Shown here piece by piece: positions 47,036 through 56,477 of a DNA stretch of 64,000 nt. Source of the stretch: Marine Group I thaumarchaeote SCGC AAA799-D11. GTDB taxonomy: Archaea; Thermoproteota; Nitrososphaeria; Nitrososphaerales; Nitrosopumilaceae. Positions within the stretch are counted from its first letter, which is position 1. Every line of letters starts with the position of its first letter. The stretch is taken from positions 27,200 through 91,199 of the forward strand of contig JOSY01000011.1 of the NCBI GenBank assembly GCA_000746765.1, read 5' to 3'. Both the position numbers and the translations under genes were made by a program. A model generated the notes under the pieces. The model did no database searches. It saw only the letters and a program-made list of their open reading frames with translations, and was not told where the DNA came from.

Positions 47036-47748
47036 TTCTGCCTCTTTCTGGATTTCTTTGTAAATTCTTCATTTGCTTGTTTGTATGATTCCTTATTTCC
47101 GATATCCATAAAGCCTTTTTTTGTAATAAAACTACTAACTAATTTTTTGTTCTTCATTGCTTTTTTGATTACATCATCCATTCCATATGGTTTGTTTTTT
47201 GGAATGTATTTCAAAATCCCTGGTTCCATCACATAACATCCCATGTTGATATTTGCTTTAATTTCCGGTTTTTCCTCCCAACTTGTCACTTTACCTGTTT
47301 TTGAAGTATTAATCACCCCGTATTCCAAATTAGTTTTGTACTCGTATAGACTCATAGTTGTAAATGCTTTCTTTGCTTTGTGTTGTTTTATCATGTTTCT
47401 AAGACTAAAATCAAAAATAGTATCTCCATACACACAAACAAAAGTATCATCAATAAATTTCTCTGCAGTTTTGAGTTGACCTGCAGTTGCTAGTGGTTTT
47501 TTTGAAATTGCATATTCAATCTCAACTCCGAATTCTTTTCCATCTTTAAAATAATTTTGAATCTTTTCTTTACGATAACTTACACACAGCACTATTGATT
47601 TTACACCATTTTTTTTATTCCAATCAATTAGGTGTTCTAGAATTGGTTTTTTCCCTAATGGTAACATAGGTTTTGGAGTTTTGAGTGTTAATGGACGTAA
47701 TCTTGTACCTAGTCCTCCAGCTAAAATTACTGCCTTCACAAATACCAA
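47032..47748 (-). CDS. Sugar-phosphate nucleotidyltransferase
   Basis: VILAGGLGTRLRPLTLKTPKPMLPLGKKPILEHLI. Confidence 0.92.
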   Translation of the reverse strand: MVFVKAVILAGGLGTRLRPLTLKTPKPMLPLGKKPILEHLIDWNKKNGVKSIVLCVSYRKEKIQNYFKDGKEFGVEIEYAISKKPLATAGQLKTAEKFIDDTFVCVYGDTIFDFSLRNMIKQHKAKKAFTTMSLYEYKTNLEYGVINTSKTGKVTSWEEKPEIKANINMGCYVMEPGILKYIPKNKPYGMDDVIKKAMKNKKLVSSFITKKGFMDIGNKESYKQANEEFTKKSRKRQK

Positions 47749-47794
47749 TTCGTATGTGAGTATTTATGTTCAAGGATGATTTTATTCTGTAATC

Positions 47795-49093
47795 TTATCC
47801 TTTAATTTTTAATATTTTTTCTAAAACATTTTCTGGTGTTTTTCCAAAAACAATAATCATTGGTTCTTTTCCAAAATCTCCCTTATGATAAATTACATCT
47901 GGAATTCTTTTTGAATTTTTTAATGCAGAACTTATTCCCCATCTAATTGTCGATCCTTGGATTTTTACATTTTTAGGTTCTTTACTACGATCGTAACTAC
48001 TAACTGTGAGCTTTGATTTTTTAATTTTTGACAGTGTTGTATTTTGATATTTTAAATTAATTGCAGAACAAATCTCTGGATGTTTTTTGTTCATTGACAA
48101 TAATGCAGTTGCTACATGCTTTGAGCCTCCATATTCCAAATCACCCGCAACAAGTACATCTTTTCCTGCCTTCACAATTCTGCCTGAAATACCTAAAACA
48201 TCTTTTGTGGATTTTGGTTTTTGTTTTGAGAACACAAAATTTGTCTGGCATTCTGGAATGTTTTTGTATATTCCTTTAATGTTTGTAAATTTGGTTATTG
48301 CCGATGATAACTCTTCTTCAATCCCTTTGTTTCCTATATCTGTAATTACAATTCCTTTTCCAATTTTTCTTGCATTTTTTATTGAATTTTGTGTAAATTT
48401 CTTTGCAAAAAATAATGATTCTTTAACATTTTTCTTTCTTGCAAGTGAATATACTATTGCTGCTGAGTGATTACATCCGCTACCATGATTGATTTTTGGA
48501 ATTTTTTTACCTGAAATGATATATTTTTTATTTTTTTCAAGAACAAAGTCCGATACTGTATTTTTATCTTCTTTGAATCCTGTAATTACAACACTTTTTG
48601 CTCCCATGTCTTGAATTGTTTTTGCAACTTTTTCAGGTGTATTTTTTGCCGAAATTTTCATTTTTGTAAGAAATTCTGCTTCTGATTTGTTTGGTGTAAT
48701 TATTGTTGCAAGAGGAATTATGTACTTTTGAAAATCTTTTTTTGCATTATTTTCTATTAGACTTCCTCCTGTTGTTGATTTTATTACAGGATCAACTACT
48801 ATTGGAATTTTTAATTTGTTTAATTGTTGATGTATTATTTTTATAATTTTTGAATTATACACCATACCAATTTTAATTCCGTCAATTTTAAAATCTGAAA
48901 ATAGCGGCTGTAATTGTTTTTTCAACATATTTGGTGATACTGGTTCAACAATTCCAAATTTGGAAGTATTTTGACTTGTAATTGCAGTTATTGCAGTTAA
49001 TGTATGTACTTCTAATTTTGAAAACACTCTGATGTCACTTTGAATCCCTGCTCCTGATGATGGATCAGAACCGCCAATAGAAAGTATATTCAC
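47795..49093 (-). CDS. Bifunctional HMP(-P) kinase / thiamine-phosphate synthase (ThiD-ThiN)
   Basis: ThiD: ILSIGGSDPSSGAGIQSDIRVF, VVDPVIKSTTGG, NHGSGCNHSAAI; ThiN-like C-terminus AGDLEYGGSKHVATALLSM...VIYHKGDFGKEPMI. Confidence 0.88.
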   Translation of the reverse strand: MNILSIGGSDPSSGAGIQSDIRVFSKLEVHTLTAITAITSQNTSKFGIVEPVSPNMLKKQLQPLFSDFKIDGIKIGMVYNSKIIKIIHQQLNKLKIPIVVDPVIKSTTGGSLIENNAKKDFQKYIIPLATIITPNKSEAEFLTKMKISAKNTPEKVAKTIQDMGAKSVVITGFKEDKNTVSDFVLEKNKKYIISGKKIPKINHGSGCNHSAAIVYSLARKKNVKESLFFAKKFTQNSIKNARKIGKGIVITDIGNKGIEEELSSAITKFTNIKGIYKNIPECQTNFVFSKQKPKSTKDVLGISGRIVKAGKDVLVAGDLEYGGSKHVATALLSMNKKHPEICSAINLKYQNTTLSKIKKSKLTVSSYDRSKEPKNVKIQGSTIRWGISSALKNSKRIPDVIYHKGDFGKEPMIIVFGKTPENVLEKILKIKG

Positions 49094-49196
49094 ATTATTT
49101 TCTTATTTTCAGCACTAATCTATTTTTCTTTTTAATTTGTTTAATTTGTGAATTTTTATGATATTTGTTTTATAGTTTGAACTTTATTTCATACTG

Positions 49197-49388
49197 ATGA
49201 CTGAAGTTCCAATGATTAATGATTCCGCTCCTGAGGAATTACGTTGTACTACCTGTTTGTTGCCAATGCAATACCAAACCAAAAAAGATGGAAAATTTTT
49301 GTGGCAATGTTTCAAATGCGGTAAGCAATATCTTGTACCTGGAAACAATGATGGGTCTGTAGAAGAAAGTTGGAGTCCTCCAAGATAA
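49197..49388 (+). CDS. Small zinc-ribbon protein
   Basis: 63 aa, LRCTTCLLPMQYQTKKDGKFLWQCFKCGKQY. Confidence 0.7.
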   Translation: MTEVPMINDSAPEELRCTTCLLPMQYQTKKDGKFLWQCFKCGKQYLVPGNNDGSVEESWSPPR

Positions 49389-49440
49389 CATAACTGAAAT
49401 AGATTCTCTCAACTCAGAAAATCAAAAACTCCGAAAATAT

Positions 49441-49608
49441 GTGTCTCTAATTAATGCTGAACTAGAATTATCTCAAAGAGTTTCTGAAATAAAACATAAT
49501 TTTGCAAATTCTCCTGATTCTGAGCGTATAATCAAGCCTATTTTAGATAGGATTTCTAAAATTCAATCTGAAAAATTATCTCTTCAAAAAGAACTGAACT
49601 TAAACTAG
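49441..49608 (+). CDS. Possible small coiled-coil protein (open frame extends upstream to 49363 without ATG/GTG/TTG)
   Basis: Open frame reads ...VLQDNITEIDSLNSENQKLRKYVSLINAELELSQRVSEIKHNFANSPDSERIIKPILDRISKIQSEKLSLQKELNLN*; first usable start GTG 49441. Confidence 0.35.
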   Translation: MSLINAELELSQRVSEIKHNFANSPDSERIIKPILDRISKIQSEKLSLQKELNLN

Positions 49609-49609
49609 A

Positions 49610-49708
49610 TTATGATGATGATTGGGTTACACAATCAAACGAACAAAACTCATCTTTCATACTGTAAAACTCTCTTCCACAATGTCTGCATTCCCTAATA
49701 GTTCTCAC
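49610..49708 (-). CDS. Possible 32-aa zinc-finger micro-protein
   Basis: GTG start: (M)RTIRECRHCGREFYSMKDEFCSFDCVTQSSS* (CxxC...CxxxC). Confidence 0.45.
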   Translation of the reverse strand: MRTIRECRHCGREFYSMKDEFCSFDCVTQSSS

Positions 49709-49840
49709 AAGATCTAATACTGTATTATTCCATTTAAAACCGATCTATTTTCTTAATATAGTGCCAATAAAATCTGCTGCGATCAATAAATTTCTGTAAC
49801 TTTATGATTGTTTAAATCAGGCAAAAGCCTAGAATAATTT

Positions 49841-51169
49841 ATGACAACTCAAATGACTGCTGCACGACGTGGTGTTGCAACCGACGAGATGAAGCAAGTT
49901 GCAAAAGATGAAGATGTTTCTCTTGATTGGTTAATACCAAAAATTGCAAAAGGTTCTATTATTATTCCAAGTAATAACTGCAGACCTCAACAAATTCACA
50001 ATGTTGGAATTGGTAAGGGTTTGAAAACTAAAGTAAATGTGAACATTGGAACTTCTACACTAAATGTAAATCTTGAAGAAGAGATAGAAAAAGCAAAAGT
50101 TGCAGTCAAATATCATGCAGATACTATGATGGATCTTAGTGATGGTGGTGATGTAAAACACATTAGAAAAACTTTGTTAGAAACTGCTCCAATAACTTTT
50201 GGCACTGTTCCAATCTATGAAGCCTACAATTACGGTGTTGAAGTGCACAAAAATCCTTTGAACCTCACTGAAGATGATTATCTAAACGCATTTGAAAACA
50301 ACGCAAAAGATGGTGTTGATTATACAACTATCCATTGTGGAATTACAAAAGATATTGCAAAAAGAATTCTAAAGGTTCAGAGACATGGTGGAGTTGTCAG
50401 TAAAGGTGGTACCATTACTGCTGCATGGATGCTTAAACATGATAAAGAAAACCCTTACTTGACTCATTATGACTATCTTGTAGAGATGGCCAAAAAATAT
50501 GATGTCACTTTTAGCCTTGGAGACGCTCTTAGACCAGGCTCAATTTTGGACTCCCATGATGAGTTACAAGTTCAAGAAATGATTAACATCTCTCAATTAA
50601 CTAAACGTGCACATGAACAAGATGTTCAAGTAATGGTTGAGGGACCTGGACATGTTCCACTAAATGAGGTTGCAGCAAATGTTAGACTTGCAAAATCTTT
50701 GATTGGTGATGTTCCGTATTATGTCCTAGGTCCATTGGTAACTGATGTTGCATCTGGACATGATCATATTGCAAGTGCCATTGGTGCAGCTGTATCTGCA
50801 AGTGAAGGTGTTGATCTTTTATGTTATCTTACTCCTTCAGAACATCTTGCATTACCTAATGCTGAAGAAGTAAAGGCTGGATTGATTGCTTATAGAATTG
50901 CAGCCCATGCAGGAGATCTTGTAAAAATTCGTGATAAAGCGATCAAATGGGATATGGAGATGACTGAAGCTCGTCGTACATTGGATTGGGAAAAACAACT
51001 TGCACTATCTATTGATCCTGAAGAAGCTGCAAAAATTCACAGTAGAACTGGACAGCACCCTGGTAACAATGTCCCTTGTACTATGTGTGGGGGCGCATGT
51101 GTTTACATGATGCTGCCTCAACAAAAAAAGTACGAAAAAGAAAACGAAAATCTACAACAAATTGAATAA
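49841..51169 (+). CDS. thiC: Phosphomethylpyrimidine synthase ThiC
   Basis: NVNIGTSTLNVNLEEEIEKAKVAVKYHADTMMDLSDGG, VMVEGPGHVPLNEV, CTMCGGACVYMM. Confidence 0.96.
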   Translation: MTTQMTAARRGVATDEMKQVAKDEDVSLDWLIPKIAKGSIIIPSNNCRPQQIHNVGIGKGLKTKVNVNIGTSTLNVNLEEEIEKAKVAVKYHADTMMDLSDGGDVKHIRKTLLETAPITFGTVPIYEAYNYGVEVHKNPLNLTEDDYLNAFENNAKDGVDYTTIHCGITKDIAKRILKVQRHGGVVSKGGTITAAWMLKHDKENPYLTHYDYLVEMAKKYDVTFSLGDALRPGSILDSHDELQVQEMINISQLTKRAHEQDVQVMVEGPGHVPLNEVAANVRLAKSLIGDVPYYVLGPLVTDVASGHDHIASAIGAAVSASEGVDLLCYLTPSEHLALPNAEEVKAGLIAYRIAAHAGDLVKIRDKAIKWDMEMTEARRTLDWEKQLALSIDPEEAAKIHSRTGQHPGNNVPCTMCGGACVYMMLPQQKKYEKENENLQQIE

Positions 51170-51556
51170 TACTTTTTCAAGACTAGGAACTGTTTCATAA
51201 TCTTTCAGTTCATCCACTTTAATCCATTTGAAATCTGAATTTTCCCAATTTAGTTTGATGGTTGGATTTTTTGCTTCAAACAAGAATGGAAAAATCTTCC
51301 ATTCATGATTTTGATATTGTGGTGAGTTAACTCTCATCTCTTCAACAGATTTTACTAGAGTGATTTTGTCTTCTGTGATTCCCACCTCTTCAAAAATTTC
51401 AATTTTAGCTCTTTTTAGTGGCTCTTCATTTTTTTCAATAATTCCGCTTATGCCTGCCCATAACCCTTTCATGGTTTTGACTTTATCGCTTCGCTTTAGA
51501 ATTAATAATTTATCATTATCTTTGATAAAAGAAGTAACAATCTTTGTTGAGCGCAT
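51152..51556 (-). CDS. NUDIX hydrolase
   Basis: GLWAGISGIIEKNEEPLKRAKIEIFEEVGI (Nudix-box-like). Confidence 0.85.
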   Translation of the reverse strand: MRSTKIVTSFIKDNDKLLILKRSDKVKTMKGLWAGISGIIEKNEEPLKRAKIEIFEEVGITEDKITLVKSVEEMRVNSPQYQNHEWKIFPFLFEAKNPTIKLNWENSDFKWIKVDELKDYETVPSLEKVLFNLL

Positions 51557-51561
51557 ATCCG

Positions 51562-52413
51562 TTATTTTTCAACGGCTTTGACCATCTTTGTTAGTTTTTT
51601 GTATGATTCATTGATGTCGGTATGTTTGGCCAATCTGTCTTGGCAGTCTTTAATGTAATTTACAACCTCTTCTGTTTTAGATTCTTGAACTGCAGTTAGT
51701 AATCTTCCAATATCTTTCCAAAGTTCTTCTGCTACTCTACGAATTTCTGGATTTGCAATTATGGTTTCAATTAATTCAGGAGATTCTGTCATGATACTCT
51801 CTGCCAATGTTTTTTGAACTCTGAAAGTTGTACCTGACATTTTTTCTGTTAGCAACATTTTTTCATCTTTTGAAACGATATTTGCAAAAACTAAATTCAT
51901 CAAATGAGTCAGTCCTAAAATGACTGCAATCTTTTTGTCATGTTCTACTGCATCAATTGTAACAAAGTTTGCACCTTCAAATAATGATTTTGTTACGGTC
52001 AATTCTTTTTTTGCATCTTTGATTGGAACTGAAATTATATTTTGACCTTTTATTGTTTTTACACCTGGTCCAAACATTGGATGGATACAAATTGGATTAA
52101 TTTTTGCAGGCATTTTTGATAATGATGAAACAACTTTGGATTTCTCAGATGAAATTTCAATAAGATATGTTCCTCTTTTCATCTCTTTTGCAATTAATCT
52201 AATAATCTCTGGAGTTCTTCTTGTTGGTGTACATAATACCACATAATCTGCCTTAAGAATTGCACCTACTAGAGAATCTGATTGTATAATTCCTTTGCCT
52301 GGGATTTTGTTTTCCGAATCAAAACCTGTTACTTCAAATCCTTTGCCTGCAAAATATTTGGCAAACCATTGGCCCATTTGTCCTCCCGCTCCAATAACTG
52401 TAACTTTCTTCAT
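51562..52413 (-). CDS. tyrA: Prephenate dehydrogenase
   Basis: KVTVIGAGGQMGQWFAKYFAGKGFEVTGFD, ICIHPMFGPGVKTIKGQNII. Confidence 0.88.
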   Translation of the reverse strand: MKKVTVIGAGGQMGQWFAKYFAGKGFEVTGFDSENKIPGKGIIQSDSLVGAILKADYVVLCTPTRRTPEIIRLIAKEMKRGTYLIEISSEKSKVVSSLSKMPAKINPICIHPMFGPGVKTIKGQNIISVPIKDAKKELTVTKSLFEGANFVTIDAVEHDKKIAVILGLTHLMNLVFANIVSKDEKMLLTEKMSGTTFRVQKTLAESIMTESPELIETIIANPEIRRVAEELWKDIGRLLTAVQESKTEEVVNYIKDCQDRLAKHTDINESYKKLTKMVKAVEK

Positions 52414-53780
52414 TGATCTTCACTCATGATATTCTTTAGTATATTCATTCCCTCAATTAGTGTCTTCTCGTCTTGACATGCAGAAATTCTTATGAAATTT
52501 TTGTAATTGCCAAATCCTTCTCCTGGTGCTACAGCTAAACCTTTTTCAAGTGTGCTATTTGCAAATTGTACTCCGTCAAATCCTTCTTTGTTGACTCTGG
52601 CAAAAATGTACATTGCGCCATCTGGAACAACAATATCTAAATTCATTTCATTTGCTTTTTGAATCAATATGTTTAGTCTATCTTGGACTGTTTTATTATT
52701 GTTGGATGTATCTGCCTCTAATGCCTTCATGGCAATGTATTGAATTGGTTCTGATACATTAGTTAGACATAATGCTTCTAATTTTGCCATTTTTTCAATT
52801 ATTTTTCTATCTGCAATTGCATATCCAATTCTAAATCCTGTCATGGCATGAGATTTTGAAAATGATTGCGTCACAATACTTTTCTCATAATTATAACTCA
52901 AAACACTTTTCCAATTTGATTTTACATATTCTGAATAAATTTCATCACTTAAGACATAGAGATTATTCTTCTTTGCAATCTCAATAATTTGATCTTGTAG
53001 TTTCTCTGGAAGAATTTTCCCTGTTGGGTTATTTGGATAATTCAAAACAATCATTTTTGTATTTGTATTGATTGTATTTTGTATCTGTTCAATTGAAGGC
53101 TCCCATTTGTTTTCAAATGATGTGTTTATTGTTCTAACTTTGATTCCTGCATTTAGTGCGCAATCTTTGTAAGCAGGCCATGCAGGCTCAATTACAATCA
53201 TTTCATCTCCTGGATTAAGAAGAGTGGTTATTGCTGTAAATATTGAAAATCTTGCACCAGGACTTACTATTATGTTGTCTTGAGATATGTCTACATTGAA
53301 TTTCTTACTTGCATGTTTTGCTAATGCTTCTCTGAATATTGGCATTCCTTTTGCTTGTCCATATTTTAAAAATCCTTTATCAAACACTTCTTCTAGTGCA
53401 TCTTTTACAATTGTTGGCGGCAAAAAGTCTGGTTCCCCTACTTCCATATGGATGATGTTTTTTCCTTGTTGCTCCAATTCTTTTGCTTTAAGAAATATTG
53501 AAAGATGTGTTTGCTTGTTTGATGATTGAACTTTGATTGATTCGTTTAATAGAAAATTCAAAAACTTTGTAGCAATTTTTTCATCTAACCCAATTTCTTG
53601 ACATAATGAAATTACCTTTCCACGTAGATTTTCTTCACGTGTTTCATCTGTCACTCCTTTACCGATATTTTTTTTAACTTCCCCAATCTCTTTTGCAATA
53701 TCTGTTCTTGTTTTGAGTAATTTTATCATCTGAAGAGTTACTTCGTCCATCTTGTTACGAAGGTCGTTGATATCTGACAT
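52410..53780 (-). CDS. Chorismate mutase-aminotransferase (class I/II) fusion
   Basis: N-terminal AroQ: DINDLRNKMDEVTLQMIKLLKTRTDIAKEIGEVKK; PLP domain: VLNYPNNPTGKILPEK, IVTQSFSKSHAMTGFRIGYAI. Confidence 0.88.
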   Translation of the reverse strand: MSDINDLRNKMDEVTLQMIKLLKTRTDIAKEIGEVKKNIGKGVTDETREENLRGKVISLCQEIGLDEKIATKFLNFLLNESIKVQSSNKQTHLSIFLKAKELEQQGKNIIHMEVGEPDFLPPTIVKDALEEVFDKGFLKYGQAKGMPIFREALAKHASKKFNVDISQDNIIVSPGARFSIFTAITTLLNPGDEMIVIEPAWPAYKDCALNAGIKVRTINTSFENKWEPSIEQIQNTINTNTKMIVLNYPNNPTGKILPEKLQDQIIEIAKKNNLYVLSDEIYSEYVKSNWKSVLSYNYEKSIVTQSFSKSHAMTGFRIGYAIADRKIIEKMAKLEALCLTNVSEPIQYIAMKALEADTSNNNKTVQDRLNILIQKANEMNLDIVVPDGAMYIFARVNKEGFDGVQFANSTLEKGLAVAPGEGFGNYKNFIRISACQDEKTLIEGMNILKNIMSEDQ

Positions 53781-53784
53781 TTTC

Positions 53785-54882
53785 TTACAAAACAGGCTTA
53801 ATTTGACCTGAGATTAGTGCATGATCTGCAATTGTTAATGCCACAAGTGAATCTACTACTGGTGGGGCTCTTGGAACAACACATGGATCGTGTCTTCCTT
53901 TCACTTGAAGTGTAGTTTCTTTTTTAGTCTTAATGTCCACCGTACTTTGTTTTTGTGAAATTGATGATGCTGGTTTGAATGCAATTCTCATAGTAATGGG
54001 CATGCCGTTGGAAATTCCTCCTAAAATTCCCCCTGAATTGTTTGTCTTTGTTATGATTTTGCCTCTTTTTACCGTGTACAAGTCATTATTCTCTGAGCCG
54101 TAAAGCTCTGATCCTTTGAACCCTGATCCAAATTCTACTCCTTTCACTGATGGGATGGAAAACATTGCTTTGCTTAAATCTGATTCTAATGAACTAAAAA
54201 TTGGTTCCCCTAAACCCACTGGAACATTTGTTGTAACTGATTCAATTATTCCTCCTAATGAATCTCCTTTCTTTCTTGCATCTAAAATACTTGTTCTCAT
54301 CATCTTTGCTGTTTTAGTTTCAGGACATCTTACTTCATTTTTGTAAATTGAATTAATCATTTTTTCATTAAACTCTCTTTCCATCTTTATTTTTCCAATT
54401 TGTGATGTAAATGAATTTGTTTCAATTCCTAAAGTTACTTTGAGAAGCTTTCTTGCAATTGCACCACCCATTACATGTGTGGCAGTTAATCTTCCAGAAA
54501 ATCTTCCTCCTCCTCTGTGATCATTATATTGATTGTATTTTATCATGGCTGGATAATCAGAATGTCCTGGTCTAAGCTTTGTTTTCAAATTTTCATAATC
54601 TTTTGACTTTTGATCACTGTTCCAAATTACCATTGTTATCGGTGCGCCCGTTGTATGTCCTCTGAAAACACCCGAGATGATTTCTACTACATCTCCTTCT
54701 TTTCTTTGTGTTGAGATTAGATTCTGTCCTGGCTTTCTTTGGTCTAACATTTTTTGAATATCTTTTTCGTCAATCTCTAATCCTGCAGGACAACCATCTA
54801 AAACTGCTCCAATAGACTTTCCATGACTTTCACCAAAACTTGTCAACACAAGACGCTGACCAATAGAACTTCCCGGCAACAT
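53785..54882 (-). CDS. aroC: Chorismate synthase
   Basis: TSFGESHGKSIGAVLDGCPAGL, DHRGGGRFSGRLTA, GRHDPCVVPRAPPVVDSL. Confidence 0.96.
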   Translation of the reverse strand: MLPGSSIGQRLVLTSFGESHGKSIGAVLDGCPAGLEIDEKDIQKMLDQRKPGQNLISTQRKEGDVVEIISGVFRGHTTGAPITMVIWNSDQKSKDYENLKTKLRPGHSDYPAMIKYNQYNDHRGGGRFSGRLTATHVMGGAIARKLLKVTLGIETNSFTSQIGKIKMEREFNEKMINSIYKNEVRCPETKTAKMMRTSILDARKKGDSLGGIIESVTTNVPVGLGEPIFSSLESDLSKAMFSIPSVKGVEFGSGFKGSELYGSENNDLYTVKRGKIITKTNNSGGILGGISNGMPITMRIAFKPASSISQKQSTVDIKTKKETTLQVKGRHDPCVVPRAPPVVDSLVALTIADHALISGQIKPVL

Positions 54883-55067
54883 ACTATCAAAGATAAATGA
54901 TGCTTATAATTCCTCATTCTGAATTTTCTCAAATTTTCATATCTCTTTAGATTATTTTTTAGGTCTGATTTAGGTATGATTATAATTTATAAAATATAGA
55001 GTTGTTTTATAAAATTATTTCAATATATTCTTAAATATAATAATTACATATAGAATATATGGAAAAA

Positions 55068-55175
55068 CGTGCAAATTTTACTGCATAATTTGCGCGGCCT
55101 TGCGAAAAAGACATGTTATCTACGCAAAAGCGTTGAGGGTGTGGAGAATGCTTTTCACCCTATACAAGGTCGCGC
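55068..55175. ncRNA. Candidate structured RNA element (stand-alone ncRNA or aroC 5' leader switch)
   Basis: P1 GCGCGGCCTTG(55092-55102)/CAAGGTCGCGC(55165-55175); ACGC-AAAA-GCGT(55122-55133); AGGGTG(55136-55141)/CACCCT(55156-55161); P0 CGTGCAAATT(55068-55077)/AATTTGCGCG(55087-55096); GC-rich island in AT-rich intergenic DNA. Confidence 0.6.
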
Positions 55176-55208
55176 CTTTTACCCCCTTTAGTTGATTTTT
55201 TTTGAAAA

Positions 55209-56477
55209 TTATTCTGGTTGAATTATTGCCCCAATCCTGTTCATCTCTTCAACAAAATTAGGATATGAAACTTGCACTGATTCTGGGTCTGTAACGACAC
55301 AATTCCCAACATACATTCCAGCAATACAAAATGCCATGAAAAGTCTATGATCGTTTTCTGAATTTAGTTCTGCACCACAAAGTTCTCCTGATGATTCTAA
55401 AACCAATCCGTCTTCTTTTTCTTGTACTTTGATTCCTAACTTTGTTAATTCTCTTGATGTAATTGCAATTCTATCTGTCTCTTTTAATCTTGCATGTTTT
55501 ACATTTACAATTTCTATTGGTTTTTCTGAATTTAATGCAAGTATTGCTAGTGGTGGTAACAAATCTGGTGAGTTGCTCAAATCAAATCTTCCACCTTTTA
55601 ATTTTTCAGGTGTTTTAATTTTAATTTCATTTTCATCAATACTAACTGTGACTCCCAACTGCTCTAATATGTCAATAAACACTTCATCGCCTTGTGGTAA
55701 ATTACCAATATTTCCTTTGATTGTGGTTTCATCTCCGTTGAGTACAGCTGCAGATAAAAGTAATGCAAGACTAGAGAAATCAATTGGAACTATAAATGAT
55801 GCAGTCTTGTAAACTTGTGGTGAAATATTATATCTCTTATATGGAATTAATGTTTGAACACTTACTCCAAATTTTCTCATTGTTGCAATTGTTGCATCAA
55901 GATATGGTTTGGATACTAGATTATCTTTTATTGAAAGATTAATTCCATTTTCAGTTAATGGAGCACTAATTAGTAATGCGGAAATAAATTGACTGGAAAA
56001 ATTTCCTGGAATTGTCACATCTCCTCCTGTAATTTTCCCCTTGATTTTGATTGGTGGTTTTCCATCAGTTGATTGGCATTGTGCTCCTATGCTAGATAAT
56101 GCATCTAAGAGAGGCTGCATGGGTCTTTTTTGGAGACTCTCATCTCCTGTCAAAGTAATTTCTTCTGTAAACAATCCTGCAATCCCTGAGGCTATTCTGA
56201 TTGTTGTACCTGAGTTTTCAGTATTGATTTCAGGCACGATTTTATCAAATTTTATGGGATTTTTCACAATTATGGATGAATTTTCTGTTTCTATCTCTGC
56301 TCCAAATTTCTTACATGCTTCAATTGTAGCAATGGTGTCTGCTGATAACAATACATTTTCCACTTTGCTATTATTTCCTGCAAGCGATGCAAGAAAGATT
56401 GCTCTATGAGTATAACTTTTGTTTGGAGGACAAACTATCTCTCCTGAGATTTTTGATTTTTCAACTTTACACTTCAT
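55209..56477 (-). CDS. aroA: 3-phosphoshikimate 1-carboxyvinyltransferase (EPSP synthase)
   Basis: PPNKSYTHRAIFLASLAG, NSGTTIRIASGI, HARLKETDRIAI, NDHRLFMAFCIAG. Confidence 0.95.
   Translation of the reverse strand: MKCKVEKSKISGEIVCPPNKSYTHRAIFLASLAGNNSKVENVLLSADTIATIEACKKFGAEIETENSSIIVKNPIKFDKIVPEINTENSGTTIRIASGIAGLFTEEITLTGDESLQKRPMQPLLDALSSIGAQCQSTDGKPPIKIKGKITGGDVTIPGNFSSQFISALLISAPLTENGINLSIKDNLVSKPYLDATIATMRKFGVSVQTLIPYKRYNISPQVYKTASFIVPIDFSSLALLLSAAVLNGDETTIKGNIGNLPQGDEVFIDILEQLGVTVSIDENEIKIKTPEKLKGGRFDLSNSPDLLPPLAILALNSEKPIEIVNVKHARLKETDRIAITSRELTKLGIKVQEKEDGLVLESSGELCGAELNSENDHRLFMAFCIAGMYVGNCVVTDPESVQVSYPNFVEEMNRIGAIIQPE

Noticed and set aside
49610-49840. TPP riboswitch upstream of thiC
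   Set aside because: No CTGAGA/ACCTG-type conserved core or P1-P5 arrangement seen.
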